Source: Candidatus Methanoperedens sp.
GTDB taxonomy: Archaea > Halobacteriota > Methanosarcinia > Methanosarcinales > Methanoperedenaceae
Assembly: GCA_021409285.1 (NCBI GenBank)
Contig: JAGFND010000004.1
Location: 1 to 48,262 of the forward strand
Direction of reading: 5' to 3'
Length of the DNA stretch: 48,262 nt
Shown: positions 26,333 through 34,834 of the stretch, in pieces
How positions within the stretch are numbered: the first letter of the stretch is position 1
Layout: every line of letters starts with the position of its first letter
The notes under the pieces: model-generated
What the model saw: only the letters and a program-made list of their open reading frames with translations
Databases searched by the model: none
Told to the model about the DNA's origin: nothing
Position numbers and translations under genes: made by a program

Positions 26333-27644
26333 TTATCAGGAATTCCCGGTCCATTAACTTTCTAATTGTAGGAATTACTTCTTGACTGGCTATATCTATT
26401 AGAAAGCCATCCAACATATCTTCATTTTGACCAACCTGAGTAATTTTTTGTGCGTAAATCTCCATGACCTCCCCAATAGTCCTCTTTCCATCAAAAAGGT
26501 TAAGTAAATGCTCCATTAACGGGTTGATTTCTAACATTTCCTTATTTTTAAGTGAAAGTATTAGAGACGTATCAGGAATCTCATACTTTCTTATTTCAAT
26601 TTCTTCTGACAATTTTGGCTTCATATAGACGATTTCTTCGTCGGTTATCTCCACTGGCATTTTATTTAATTCCATGTACTTAGAAGTAGAAAATCCTAAG
26701 CAACCTCCCTGGCATAAACCCTCCCTGCCATATTTACAATCATAACACTTTTTCATGGGAAAAACTTTGGATTTAAAAGGTTTAAATATCATTTCATAGT
26801 ATTCATAGACCTCGTTTAGAGAGTTAAATTCCTCCAATCTCTTATTAAAAAGGCCTGATGTTCCGAAACATCTCCACACAGATAGATCAGGCCCTATATC
26901 AATAGCTGGAAAGCATGTGAAGTTCCTGCGACGGTCAAGCACTTCCTTTAGCAATAGTTCTCCGAGTTCATCGGGCGAGAGCATACAAAGAGGCACTGTG
27001 TTATCCATCCTGACGCAAACGCCTGAAGCCTCAGCTCTCCTCACGAAATTCATAACAAAAGGCGTTAGAGCACTGTAATCTTCAATTGGAAGGTAGATAT
27101 TCCTGGATTTACCAAAAAGAACAGGCATTGAGAAACTGAGCCTGATATTCGTGAAGCTGTGCTTTGATACTATATCAAATATATATTCACATTGAGGCAC
27201 TTTTTCAAAAATGTTAAAGCTAAGAGTAACGTTTCCTCTCCCCTCTAATGCGAACAGGTTCTCTTCGATTCTCTCCAGATCCCCTGGTCCATAAGTGCCT
27301 GGATGATCTATGTTTAATAAGAAACCGACTTTTGTAGGCGATATATTTGAGAAGAGTTTATTTTTTTCATGGTTCCATAAAGCATTGCTTAATACGTTTA
27401 CATATATGCCTTTTCCTAATATTTTTATCAGTATCTCCTCGAATTTCGGGTGTATTGTGGGCTCACCCCCTGCCAATTGGAGGGAACTGCTCTTGGTTTT
27501 TGCAAGAAAGTCCAGAACTCTATCCAGATCATGAATCGTAATATCAGTGTGGCTTGCTGAACCTCCGGACGAATATATCTTCTCCTTGGCAAAGCAATAA
27601 CCACAGGAGCGGTTACACCTCGTGGTTATTAATAGATTAACCAT
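26313..27644 (-). CDS. Radical SAM/SPASM peptide maturase with PqqD-like C-terminal domain
   Basis: The protein has 443 residues. The radical SAM cluster motif is CNRSCGYC (Cys 10, 14, 17), followed by SLQLAGGEPTIHP, the typical GGEP strand. The SPASM-type C-terminal cysteines include CFGTSG, CYDCKYGREGLCQGGC. The last 80 residues (EINPLMEHLLNLFDGKRTIG, then MDREFLIN) resemble the PqqD-like recognition element that binds RiPP leader peptides. The neighbouring 27692 gene encodes a nitrile-hydratase-type leader peptide, making this a likely ribosomal-peptide maturase. The chemistry (epimerisation, thioether or carbon crosslink) cannot be read; the precursor lacks cysteine, so a Cys-thioether is excluded for it. 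Confidence 0.85.
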   Translation of the reverse strand: MVNLLITTRCNRSCGYCFAKEKIYSSGGSASHTDITIHDLDRVLDFLAKTKSSSLQLAGGEPTIHPKFEEILIKILGKGIYVNVLSNALWNHEKNKLFSNISPTKVGFLLNIDHPGTYGPGDLERIEENLFALEGRGNVTLSFNIFEKVPQCEYIFDIVSKHSFTNIRLSFSMPVLFGKSRNIYLPIEDYSALTPFVMNFVRRAEASGVCVRMDNTVPLCMLSPDELGELLLKEVLDRRRNFTCFPAIDIGPDLSVWRCFGTSGLFNKRLEEFNSLNEVYEYYEMIFKPFKSKVFPMKKCYDCKYGREGLCQGGCLGFSTSKYMELNKMPVEITDEEIVYMKPKLSEEIEIRKYEIPDTSLILSLKNKEMLEINPLMEHLLNLFDGKRTIGEVMEIYAQKITQVGQNEDMLDGFLIDIASQEVIPTIRKLMDREFLINDDPDR

Positions 27645-27691
27645 AGCCCCCCTTCAAAAAAAAGATGGGGGAATGTCTTTAAATGGATCGG

Positions 27692-28039
27692 TCACTCTCG
27701 CCCTTGGAAAACAACCCCAATATCTTCGAATGGATAAACATTCGGTCTAAATCTTATACGACGGCCTAAAAAACTCAGTGCCCTTCCCATTTCAACTTCT
27801 CTCCAATGACCCAGAATTGGATCTAATGGATAGTAGATTGGGCCTGGCGGCAGCCTGATATCAGTCAGCGAATCTATGAACATGGCTGTTCTTTTAATTT
27901 TTTCAATATGCTCGTCACCTAAAGATACACCATTTTTTTTGCCTACTCCTGCAGGATCCTTAAGAAATTCATCTCGAAAATTTCTGTCTTTTGTAGCTTT
28001 TATAAGAAGCTCTCTCAGCCTTTTATCGTCATTTTCCAT
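27692..28039 (-). CDS. NHLP-type leader-peptide protein, candidate RiPP precursor
   Basis: The protein has 115 residues from ATG 28039, chosen because a strong GGAGGAA Shine-Dalgarno precedes it; an in-frame ATG further up is not conserved-looking. Residues 1-52 (LRELLIKATKDRNFRDEFLK, DPAGVGKKNGVSL) have the nitrile-hydratase-alpha leader pattern used by many RiPPs. The rest is Cys-free and rich in Pro, Tyr and Arg (LPPGPIYYPLDPILGHW, FLGRRIRFRPNVYPFEDIG). It is oriented toward, and 47 bases from, the radical SAM gene. No double-Gly cleavage site is plain. It could instead be a small enzyme-associated protein. Confidence 0.7.
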   Translation of the reverse strand: MENDDKRLRELLIKATKDRNFRDEFLKDPAGVGKKNGVSLGDEHIEKIKRTAMFIDSLTDIRLPPGPIYYPLDPILGHWREVEMGRALSFLGRRIRFRPNVYPFEDIGVVFQGRE

Positions 28040-28115
28040 AAATATTTCCTCCCAACATTTAAATGGAACTTCGATATACATATAGTTAATGGTAAAATGG
28101 CATAAAGGAGGAATT

Positions 28116-28682
28116 ATGAAAAAGTCTTTAGGTGCTAAAACTCTTGTTTATCCTGTCCCTGTATGGGTGATAGGAACGTATGACAATGAAAGAAAACCAA
28201 ATGTAGCGACCATAGCATGGGGAGGGATATGTTGCTCCCAACCACCGTGTGTGGCGATCTCTCTTCGGAAAGCCACATATTCGTATGGAAATATTATGGA
28301 CCGAAAAGCGTTCACGGTAAATGTTCCTTCCGAAAAGTACGTAAAGGAAGCAGATTATTTCGGTACTGTATCGGGTAGAAATGTGGACAAGTTCAGTGAA
28401 TCCGGGCTTACGAGCGTTAAGAGCGAACAGGTCGATGCTCCATACTTGAAAGAATTTCCCCTCGTCCTTGAGTGCAAACTGATCCGCATTATTGAAATAG
28501 GATTGCACACGCAATTTATCGGCGAGATCATGGACGTCAAGGCAGATGAACTCGTTATCGGAGAAAATGGACTTACTGATATTGAAAAATTGAAACCGGT
28601 CATATATGCTACGGATACTTCCAGCTATTATGGGATCGGAAAATGTCTTGGAGAGGCATTTTCTATTGGAAAAAAGAGATAG
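28116..28682 (+). CDS. Flavin reductase-like protein (FMN-binding split barrel, flavoredoxin type)
   Basis: The protein has 188 residues from ATG 28116, preceded by AAAGGAGG. The family hallmarks [35 protein letters not shown] and [18 protein letters not shown] are present. It has the CC-type loop found in archaeal members and should bind FMN and pass electrons in an unknown route. It is divergent from the RiPP precursor gene, with 76 bases between starts. A longer start at 28089 lacks a ribosome site. Confidence 0.87.
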   Translation: MKKSLGAKTLVYPVPVWVIGTYDNERKPNVATIAWGGICCSQPPCVAISLRKATYSYGNIMDRKAFTVNVPSEKYVKEADYFGTVSGRNVDKFSESGLTSVKSEQVDAPYLKEFPLVLECKLIRIIEIGLHTQFIGEIMDVKADELVIGENGLTDIEKLKPVIYATDTSSYYGIGKCLGEAFSIGKKR

Positions 28683-28737
28683 CTCCGAAATAAATATTAT
28701 CCATGAAGTCTTGAAATATGGATATATAAAGGTTCAA

Positions 28738-29271
28738 ATGGCACTAAAGAAAAATATCGAGAAACAAAGTATTCTAATATCGGCTATCGTATTGATTATC
28801 TCAGTACTTCTATTGATAGATAAATTGCTGGCGACAGCGCCGATACAGTTAATTTTAGAGAACGGCAAGGCAGTACCGATAGAGGGAGCGTCATATTTTT
28901 CATTAAATGAAGTGGTATTTTTTATCATAATTGCATGGCTTGGGGGTATGTCTTTTCTTTATATACTTATGTTCTCCAAGGAAAAACAAATACCTGAATC
29001 CAAAGACGGAAAAATATCTGAATCAAGAATAGATCGCTCAGAAATCCCTGAAAGCAAAAACACTGCCATGTTGGCAGCCAATCTTCTAAACGGTGATGAG
29101 AAAGTATTATTCCAGAAGATACTCGACAATGATATGATATTACAGAGGGATCTGGTTTTCAAAACAGGTTTTTCAGAGCCGAAGGTAAGCAGGCTTCTTG
29201 ACAGGCTTGAAGGGAGAGGTCTCATTGTACGACAAAGAGATGGGATGGGAAATAGGGTATTGATGAAATAG
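28738..29271 (+). CDS. Membrane-anchored winged-helix regulator
   Basis: The protein has 177 residues from ATG 28738; a longer in-frame reading from 28606 runs into the upstream gene and is unlikely. Two membrane segments (ILISAIVLIISVLLLI and NEVVFFIIIAWLGGMSFLYI) flank a short loop outside. A charged linker follows, then a C-terminal winged helix (LQRDLVFKTGFSEPKVSRLL, DRLEGRGLIVRQRDGMGN) of the MarR/COG2512 kind. Such one-component archaeal regulators sit in the membrane and may sense envelope state. Its targets are unknown; the neighbouring export operon is a natural candidate. Confidence 0.75.
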   Translation: MALKKNIEKQSILISAIVLIISVLLLIDKLLATAPIQLILENGKAVPIEGASYFSLNEVVFFIIIAWLGGMSFLYILMFSKEKQIPESKDGKISESRIDRSEIPESKNTAMLAANLLNGDEKVLFQKILDNDMILQRDLVFKTGFSEPKVSRLLDRLEGRGLIVRQRDGMGNRVLMK

Positions 29272-29293
29272 GATAAAAACAATTAGGTATAAA

Positions 29294-29303
29294 CTATATA
29301 AAA
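29294..29303 (+). promoter_or_regulatory. TATA box of the first PHP gene
   Basis: CTATATAAAA lies about 45-50 bases upstream of ATG 29346, leaving a leader of about 20 bases that contains the ribosome site GGGAG. A very similar arrangement precedes the paralogue at 33945, so the promoter was duplicated with the gene. Confidence 0.55.
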
Positions 29304-29345
29304 TCAGTTCTGATCAGCAAATAAAAATAAACAGGGAGCAAAAAT

Positions 29346-30227
29346 ATGCAAGGAATGGGAGTTGTTGATATTCATACTCACACCATATATTCAGGTTTTT
29401 CTAAATTTTCCTTTATATCATATCCGGATAGTGTAACCACTCCCAGGACATCAGTTAAGGTTGCCGAGAAACTGGGGCTCGATATTCTCTGCATAACTGA
29501 TCACAACACGATCAAAGGCGCTGTACAAGCAAAGAAGTTCAATAAGGAACTGGTGGTGATAGGTGAAGAGATTTCCTCTGTTGACGGGGAAATAATCGGG
29601 TTGTTCCTCCAGGAGAATATAGATCCCGGCCTGAGCGGGGAAGAAACTATAGAACAAATACATGGACAGGATGGGATAGCCATTGCTCCACATCCATTCA
29701 GTGGATATTGCTCATGTGTGGGCAGAAAAATGAATTCATTAAGGTTGGATGGGATAGAAGTATTCAATGCTTTGCACAGGGATGGATATTCAAACGCTCT
29801 TGCACTTGAAAAATGTAATGGTCATGCAAAGCTTGGAGGAAGCGACGCGCACGCCAGTTTCATGATAGGGAATGGTTTTACTTTATTTGATGGAAGTTCT
29901 CAGGAAGATTTCCGTACAGGAATAAAAAATAAACAAACAATGTATGGTGGAAAAGTCACATCTCTTTCAGACTTCATATATTGCAGTTCACGTGTCGCAT
30001 ATGAATCGTCAAAGGCCATTCTGAATTCTAATGGCGTGGATTGCCCCCTGTCTGCCAGAATCTCCGAAACAAGATATTCACGGAAGATATTATATTTTCT
30101 GGGGTCTATATTATATGCATTTTCACCACTGCCGGTTGTATGTACCCTTATTGGCAATAGAATATTGAAAAATGAAGGACTCAGAATATGGAGAGATGAA
30201 CACTGTTTCCCTCTGAAAAAGGAGTGA
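29346..30227 (+). CDS. PHP-domain metal-dependent phosphoesterase, paralogue 1
   Basis: The protein has 293 residues. PHP metal ligands appear as DIHTHTIYS (HxH), CITDHNTIKG, GEEIS, IAPHPF and GGSDAHAS in the family order. The catalytic part ends near residue 220, followed by a hydrophobic segment (KILYFLGSILYAFSPLPVVC) that could be membrane-associated. Members hydrolyse phosphate esters or nucleotide phosphates; the substrate is unknown. It is about three-quarters identical, by eye, to the gene at 33945. Both stand before surface or export genes. Confidence 0.88.
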   Translation: MQGMGVVDIHTHTIYSGFSKFSFISYPDSVTTPRTSVKVAEKLGLDILCITDHNTIKGAVQAKKFNKELVVIGEEISSVDGEIIGLFLQENIDPGLSGEETIEQIHGQDGIAIAPHPFSGYCSCVGRKMNSLRLDGIEVFNALHRDGYSNALALEKCNGHAKLGGSDAHASFMIGNGFTLFDGSSQEDFRTGIKNKQTMYGGKVTSLSDFIYCSSRVAYESSKAILNSNGVDCPLSARISETRYSRKILYFLGSILYAFSPLPVVCTLIGNRILKNEGLRIWRDEHCFPLKKE

Positions 30228-30322
30228 TTTCATTTTTTTGAAATTGCTTTCATAAGATCTCAAAACTACTTTCAGGGGGATTTCAGGGAATTCATAAATG
30301 GTCTTTCATCTCAGGAGGAAAC

Positions 30323-30721
30323 ATGAACAAGTTAAAAATATTTGCTCTGGCTATGATCTGTCTGCTCATTATTGCTGCAGGGCTCAGGTTCGTATATTTG
30401 GATACACATTCATTCAAACTTAATGAGGATCAAAAAGTCTTCGCAATAAATGCCGCACAGAAGGGATTAAAAGATGAAATGGCAAATAACAATTATAATG
30501 CTACTGTCCAGGAACACGGGAGGATCGTGCCTTCCACAAATGGTGATAAAAAAGTTGTTCGTGTTGTTCTCACTAATGGAAATACAACATGGACCGCTCT
30601 TGTTGACATGGATACGGGGAATATAGTGGAAAAAAGCATGGTGGAACATAGTGGATGGATGACAGAGCCCGGAGAAGAAGATACCAATCACTGGGGTCAT
30701 CACGGTATATTCAACCGGTGA
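30323..30721 (+). CDS. Small membrane-anchored exported protein, PepSY-like
   Basis: The protein has 132 residues. The N-terminal hydrophobic segment (IFALAMICLLIIAAGLRFVY) anchors it; the outside part has VVRVVLTNGNTTWTALVDMD TGNIVE, resembling a PepSY-type beta unit, and ends with a His-rich NHWGHHGIF. It sits immediately before the MacB-type ATPase, with two bases between stop and start. A Shine-Dalgarno (CAGGAGGAA) precedes ATG 30323. It probably modulates or supplies the transport system. Confidence 0.6.
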   Translation: MNKLKIFALAMICLLIIAAGLRFVYLDTHSFKLNEDQKVFAINAAQKGLKDEMANNNYNATVQEHGRIVPSTNGDKKVVRVVLTNGNTTWTALVDMDTGNIVEKSMVEHSGWMTEPGEEDTNHWGHHGIFNR

Positions 30722-30722
30722 T

Positions 30723-31403
30723 ATGATGAAAACTTTGATGGAACTGCAGGGCGTCTGGAAAATCTATCGGATGGGGGGGACTGACGTGCCTGCACTTGCG
30801 GGAATAGACCTGACAATAAAAGAAAATGAATTTACGGCTATAACAGGACCAAGCGGATGCGGCAAATCAACAATGCTGAATATGATAGGTTGTCTGGATA
30901 TGCCCACACGTGGAAAGATTCTGCTTGAAGGAAAGGATGTATCGGAATTAAAAAGCAATGATCTTGCACGTATAAGAGGTAAAAAGATCGGGTTCATATT
31001 CCAGACTTTTAATCTGTATCCCACGCTGACGGCTCTTGAAAATATTCAACTGCCAATGAAGATCCATGAATTTTCGGAAAAAAAGATAGAAGACACATCA
31101 ACTAAACTTTTGGTTACTGTTGGATTGGCTGAACGTGGAGCTCATTTCCCTGCCCAGTTGTCCGGAGGACAGCAGCAGAGGGTCGCGGTAGCAAGAGCGC
31201 TCTCTACATCTCCTTCTATTCTCCTTGCAGATGAACCCACAGGGAATCTTGACACCAAATCGGGAGGCGAAGTAATGGACGTTTTTAAACGCTTAAACAG
31301 TGAGGGATTAACTATAGTTATGATAACGCATGACCCCAGAATTGCAGGATATGCAGAAAGAATAGTGAAAATGCTTGATGGAAAAATAGTAGGTGAAACA
31401 TGA
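30723..31403 (+). CDS. MacB/LolD-type ABC transporter ATPase, system 1
   Basis: The protein has 226 residues. Walker A is GPSGCGKST, Q-loop FIFQTFNLYP, signature LSGGQQQRVAVARAL, Walker B ILLADEPTGNLD, H-loop MITHDP. It belongs to the ATPase class that drives type VII ABC systems (MacB, LolCDE, FtsEX), which transmit force rather than pump through the membrane. It overlaps the exoprotein gene by four bases. Partner permease is at 32610. Confidence 0.93.
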   Translation: MMKTLMELQGVWKIYRMGGTDVPALAGIDLTIKENEFTAITGPSGCGKSTMLNMIGCLDMPTRGKILLEGKDVSELKSNDLARIRGKKIGFIFQTFNLYPTLTALENIQLPMKIHEFSEKKIEDTSTKLLVTVGLAERGAHFPAQLSGGQQQRVAVARALSTSPSILLADEPTGNLDTKSGGEVMDVFKRLNSEGLTIVMITHDPRIAGYAERIVKMLDGKIVGET

Positions 31404-32623
31404 AAAAATTCATTTTGATCTTAATGATCGTATCGACATTATTGTTCGCAGAGGTAGCATCCGCAACCTCTGGTTATCTTGTTACTGAAAGCGCACCGGT
31501 TTATCCAGGAGATATGACTTATGTCTATGTACCGATAAAGAACATGGGATTTGGCTCATATATGGAAGATGTATCGGTCAGACTTGTACCCAAAGATAAT
31601 GCTTCAGCAACTGCTGTGACTATCCTTAACGATGTTTATTCATTGGGGACTATAAACGACTGGGGTGACCAGAGGACAGCAAAGTTCAGGGTCCACGTAA
31701 ATCCTGAGGCTGTGGAAGGGGATTATTATTTCAATATCTATATTACCTTTATGGGGCAGCAAATAAGCAGTGGAACTCCGGCAACTCCAATGACCACCAA
31801 ACTCGAGGACCAGATATTGACAATCAAAGGCAAGCCGTTAATAGTGCTCCTCAATTCTACTATCAGTACGATAGCGCCGATGAGTATCAATAAGGAGACG
31901 CTCATTTTCAAGAATACAGGTACAGGCACGGTACAGAACGCCGTAGCAGAGATAAATCTTGCAGGAGCGAATTCAGTGTTCTCTGTTCTGGGCGGAGGAT
32001 CTCAATCTTCCCTCGGCAATCTGAAAGCAGGTGATGAAGTCGATATTACTTTTGACCTTGCCGTAGATATTGCTGCCCGTCCTGGCGTATATAACATACC
32101 TCTGAAAATTACCGGCATGAATAATTATTCTTCTACAGATTATATCGGAGTTGTTGTTGCAGGGACTACTGATTTTGAGATAAGTTACCAGGAGAGTCTG
32201 GGCTCATTTTCCCTCAATGTGCTAAACATAGGGGTTAATGAGGCCAGTGCAGTTGCTGTCAGCCTGCCACGTCAGAAGAATTTTTCTTTAACAGGAACTA
32301 ATTCATCCGTTCTTGGTAATTTAAATCCCGGTGATTACACGTCCGCAATATTCCAGATCACAAAAACCCCTGGAACAGGAAACATCCTTGAATTGGCGAT
32401 ACAATATACTGACACAAGCGGAAAACGATATACACTGGCAAAACAGCTCACTGTTGAGCTAACAAGCGGCGGTGGGCAGACCGGAACAAGAACAACAGGA
32501 ACGAACTATACGGTATGGGCACTTGTAATTGTGGCAATCCTTATCCTTTTCTGGCAGAGGAAAAAGATCCCGGGTTTGATTAAAAAACAAAAAATAACAG
32601 GCGAAACTAATGAGAATCTTTGA
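31400..32623 (+). CDS. COG1361-type exoprotein with CARDB-like repeats, system 1
   Basis: The protein has 407 residues. It has a signal peptide (FILILMIVSTLLFAEVASA), then three Ig-like beta domains of the CARDB/NEW3 type (PVYPGDMTYVYVPIKNMGF; SINKETLIFKNTGTGTVQNA; FSLNVLNIGVNEASAVAVSL). A C-terminal membrane helix (VWALVIVAILILFW) and a basic tail RKKIPG follow. It should sit outside, tethered, and contact the permease's outer domain as MacA does in bacteria; this comparison is inference. It overlaps both neighbouring genes. Confidence 0.82.
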   Translation: MKKFILILMIVSTLLFAEVASATSGYLVTESAPVYPGDMTYVYVPIKNMGFGSYMEDVSVRLVPKDNASATAVTILNDVYSLGTINDWGDQRTAKFRVHVNPEAVEGDYYFNIYITFMGQQISSGTPATPMTTKLEDQILTIKGKPLIVLLNSTISTIAPMSINKETLIFKNTGTGTVQNAVAEINLAGANSVFSVLGGGSQSSLGNLKAGDEVDITFDLAVDIAARPGVYNIPLKITGMNNYSSTDYIGVVVAGTTDFEISYQESLGSFSLNVLNIGVNEASAVAVSLPRQKNFSLTGTNSSVLGNLNPGDYTSAIFQITKTPGTGNILELAIQYTDTSGKRYTLAKQLTVELTSGGGQTGTRTTGTNYTVWALVIVAILILFWQRKKIPGLIKKQKITGETNENL

Positions 32624-33863
32624 TATTTTCAGTCTGTCACTGAGTCACGTTAAAAAAAGCAAAATGCGAAGCTGGCTCACCATAATAGGTATTGTAATAG
32701 GTGTGGCTGCGGTCGTCTCTATAATTTCCATAGGTGAGGGGATGCAGGAAAGTGTTCAATCCCGTCTTGGAAGTCTTGGAGCTGACCTGATCACTGTTAC
32801 TCCTGGTTTTTCGAGGGCAACCGGCGGCGGTTTTGAAGGGGGGAGATCAGCTCCAGGTGCCAGTATTAACCTTACTGATAAAGATGTGAACGTTATCAGG
32901 CAGGTACCCGGTGTGCTATATGTAAACGGTATGGTTTCGGGCAGGTCAGATATGGTATCAGGTACAGAAAAGACATCAGTATCCATAAGTGGGGTTGATA
33001 CTGCTGTCTGGCGCTCAATGGTCACTACACAACTTGAATCTGGCAGATATCTTCAGCCAGGTGACTCGAACTCAGTGGTCATCGGTTACTCACTGGCCCA
33101 TGAGACTTTCTTGCAGCCTTTAACCCTGAATAGACCAATCATAATAGGAGACAAGACTTTCAAGGTCGCCGGAATCTTTGTTCAATCAGGAGGGGGTTTC
33201 GGAGGAGGAGGAGGAGATAATGCAGTTTTTATGACTGCTGATTACGCCAGGGATGTGATAACGACGAATATATCCAGAAACACATTTAGTTCGATCATGG
33301 TTAAGGTATCAGATCCCACGCTCGCAGATAAAGTGGCTGGAGATATCATACTAAAACTTATGCCGTCAAGGCATGTGAATCAAAGAACCAGAGATTTTAC
33401 AGTCACAGCATTTGCCACAATACAGGCTCAGATAACAAGTGTGGTCCAGACCATATCGATGTTCCTTGCCGCGATAGCAGCGGTTTCGCTTATTGTAGGC
33501 GCTGTGGGCATAGCGAATACCATGTTCATGTCGGTTATGGAACGCACCAGGCAGATAGGATTGCTCAAGGCTCTTGGGGCTACAGATAATGAAGTGATGG
33601 AACTGTTCCTTATAGAATCCGGATTATTCGGATTTATCGGAGGAGTGATCGGAATAATAACCGGAATATTGATATCGGTCTTAATATCCGAAATAGGCCT
33701 TCGTGCAATAGGGCCTGGAGGGGCAATGAACGCAGTTGTCACTCCTCAACTTGTTGTATTTTCACTTGTATTCTCTGTATTCATTGGCGTGATCTCAGGT
33801 GTTGCGCCTGCAAGGTCAGCGGCAAAGATGAATCCGGTGGATGCATTGAGGTTTGAACAGTAG
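32610..33863 (+). CDS. MacB/FtsX-type permease, system 1
   Basis: The protein has 417 residues. The first membrane helix is in the SWLTIIGIVIGVAAVVSIIS region, followed by a large outside MacB_PCD domain (MQESVQSRLGSLGADLITVT, up to about residue 270) with a Gly-rich loop GGGFGGGGGD. Three C-terminal helices follow, starting FLAAIAAVSLIVGAVGIANT and with MERTRQIGLLKALGA. This is the standard MacB/FtsX layout. With ATPase and COG1361 protein it forms one operon. Confidence 0.92.
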   Translation: MRIFDIFSLSLSHVKKSKMRSWLTIIGIVIGVAAVVSIISIGEGMQESVQSRLGSLGADLITVTPGFSRATGGGFEGGRSAPGASINLTDKDVNVIRQVPGVLYVNGMVSGRSDMVSGTEKTSVSISGVDTAVWRSMVTTQLESGRYLQPGDSNSVVIGYSLAHETFLQPLTLNRPIIIGDKTFKVAGIFVQSGGGFGGGGGDNAVFMTADYARDVITTNISRNTFSSIMVKVSDPTLADKVAGDIILKLMPSRHVNQRTRDFTVTAFATIQAQITSVVQTISMFLAAIAAVSLIVGAVGIANTMFMSVMERTRQIGLLKALGATDNEVMELFLIESGLFGFIGGVIGIITGILISVLISEIGLRAIGPGGAMNAVVTPQLVVFSLVFSVFIGVISGVAPARSAAKMNPVDALRFEQ

Positions 33864-33902
33864 GAGATTTATCTGCAACATGAAATTAAACAATACTAAA
33901 AT

Positions 33903-33912
33903 CTTTATACTA
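33903..33912 (+). promoter_or_regulatory. TATA box of the second PHP gene
   Basis: CTTTATACTA lies about 35-40 bases before ATG 33945, with a CAGGGGG ribosome site in between. The pattern matches the promoter of the paralogue at 29346. Confidence 0.5.
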
Positions 33913-33944
33913 TAGGGACTAATACTAGAAGCAGGGGGCAAAAT

Positions 33945-34820
33945 ATGCAGGATATAGGAGTCGCGGATATTCATACACACACCATGTATTCAGGTTTCTC
34001 GAAATATTCGTTTTTATCATTCCCGGATAGTGTAACCACTCCCAGGAAATCAATTAAGGCTGCCGAAAAACTGGGACTCAATATTCTATGCATAACTGAT
34101 CACAACACGATTAAAGGTGCACTTGTTGCTCAAAAGTACAATAAGGATCTGGTTGTGATCGGTGAAGAGATATCTTCAAACGACGGTGAAATATTGGGAT
34201 TGTTCCTTCAAGAGCAAGTCGATCCCGGCTTAAGTGCCGAAGAAACAATTAAACAAATACATAGTCAGGATGGGATAGCCATTGCTCCCCATCCTTATAG
34301 TGTATATTGTTCGTGTGTGGGTGAAAAAATGAACGCATTGAAGTTTGACGGGATCGAAGTATTCAATTCATTACACAGGGATGGATATTCAAATGCTCTT
34401 GCACTGGAGAATTGTAATGGGCATGCGAAGCTTGGCGGAAGTGACGCGCATGCAAGTTATATGATAGGAAACGGTTATACGTTATTTAATGGAAATTCTC
34501 AGGAAGATTTTCGTAATGCCATCAAGAATAGAAAAACAATTTATGGTGGAAAAGTCGCATCTCTTATGGATTTTGTCAATTATAGTGCACGGGTAGCTTA
34601 TGAATCCTCAAAGACGATCCTTAAGTTCAACAGCGTAGATTGCCCCATGTCTGCCAGAATATCCAGGGTAAGAAATTCACGCAAGATATCATATCTGCTG
34701 GGTTCTCTCGCCTTTGCATTTTCACCTCTGCCTGTTGTTTGCACCCTGATAGGCGATAGGGTGTTGAAACATAAAGGACTTAAAATATGGAGAGATGTAC
34801 ACCGTTTTCCTTTGAGATAA
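33945..34820 (+). CDS. PHP-domain metal-dependent phosphoesterase, paralogue 2
   Basis: The protein has 291 residues. All metal-ligand blocks of the first paralogue are kept (DIHTHTMYS, ITDHNTIKG, GEEIS, APHPYS, GGSDAHAS), together with the hydrophobic C-terminal segment (SYLLGSLAFAFSPLPVVC). Its position directly after the first export operon suggests a tandem duplication of a block. It is convergent with the CorA-fusion gene, 14 bases apart. Confidence 0.87.
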   Translation: MQDIGVADIHTHTMYSGFSKYSFLSFPDSVTTPRKSIKAAEKLGLNILCITDHNTIKGALVAQKYNKDLVVIGEEISSNDGEILGLFLQEQVDPGLSAEETIKQIHSQDGIAIAPHPYSVYCSCVGEKMNALKFDGIEVFNSLHRDGYSNALALENCNGHAKLGGSDAHASYMIGNGYTLFNGNSQEDFRNAIKNRKTIYGGKVASLMDFVNYSARVAYESSKTILKFNSVDCPMSARISRVRNSRKISYLLGSLAFAFSPLPVVCTLIGDRVLKHKGLKIWRDVHRFPLR

Positions 34821-34834
34821 GGATGGATTCTCAA

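Noticed and set aside
28089-28115. Earlier start for the flavin reductase-like gene
   Set aside because: AAAGGAGG lies between the two starts and serves the later ATG, which also matches family length.
32820-33215. Gly-rich GGGFGGGGGD stretch as a sequencing artefact
   Set aside because: The paralogous permease at 40606 has a similar Gly-rich outside loop, so it is a family feature.
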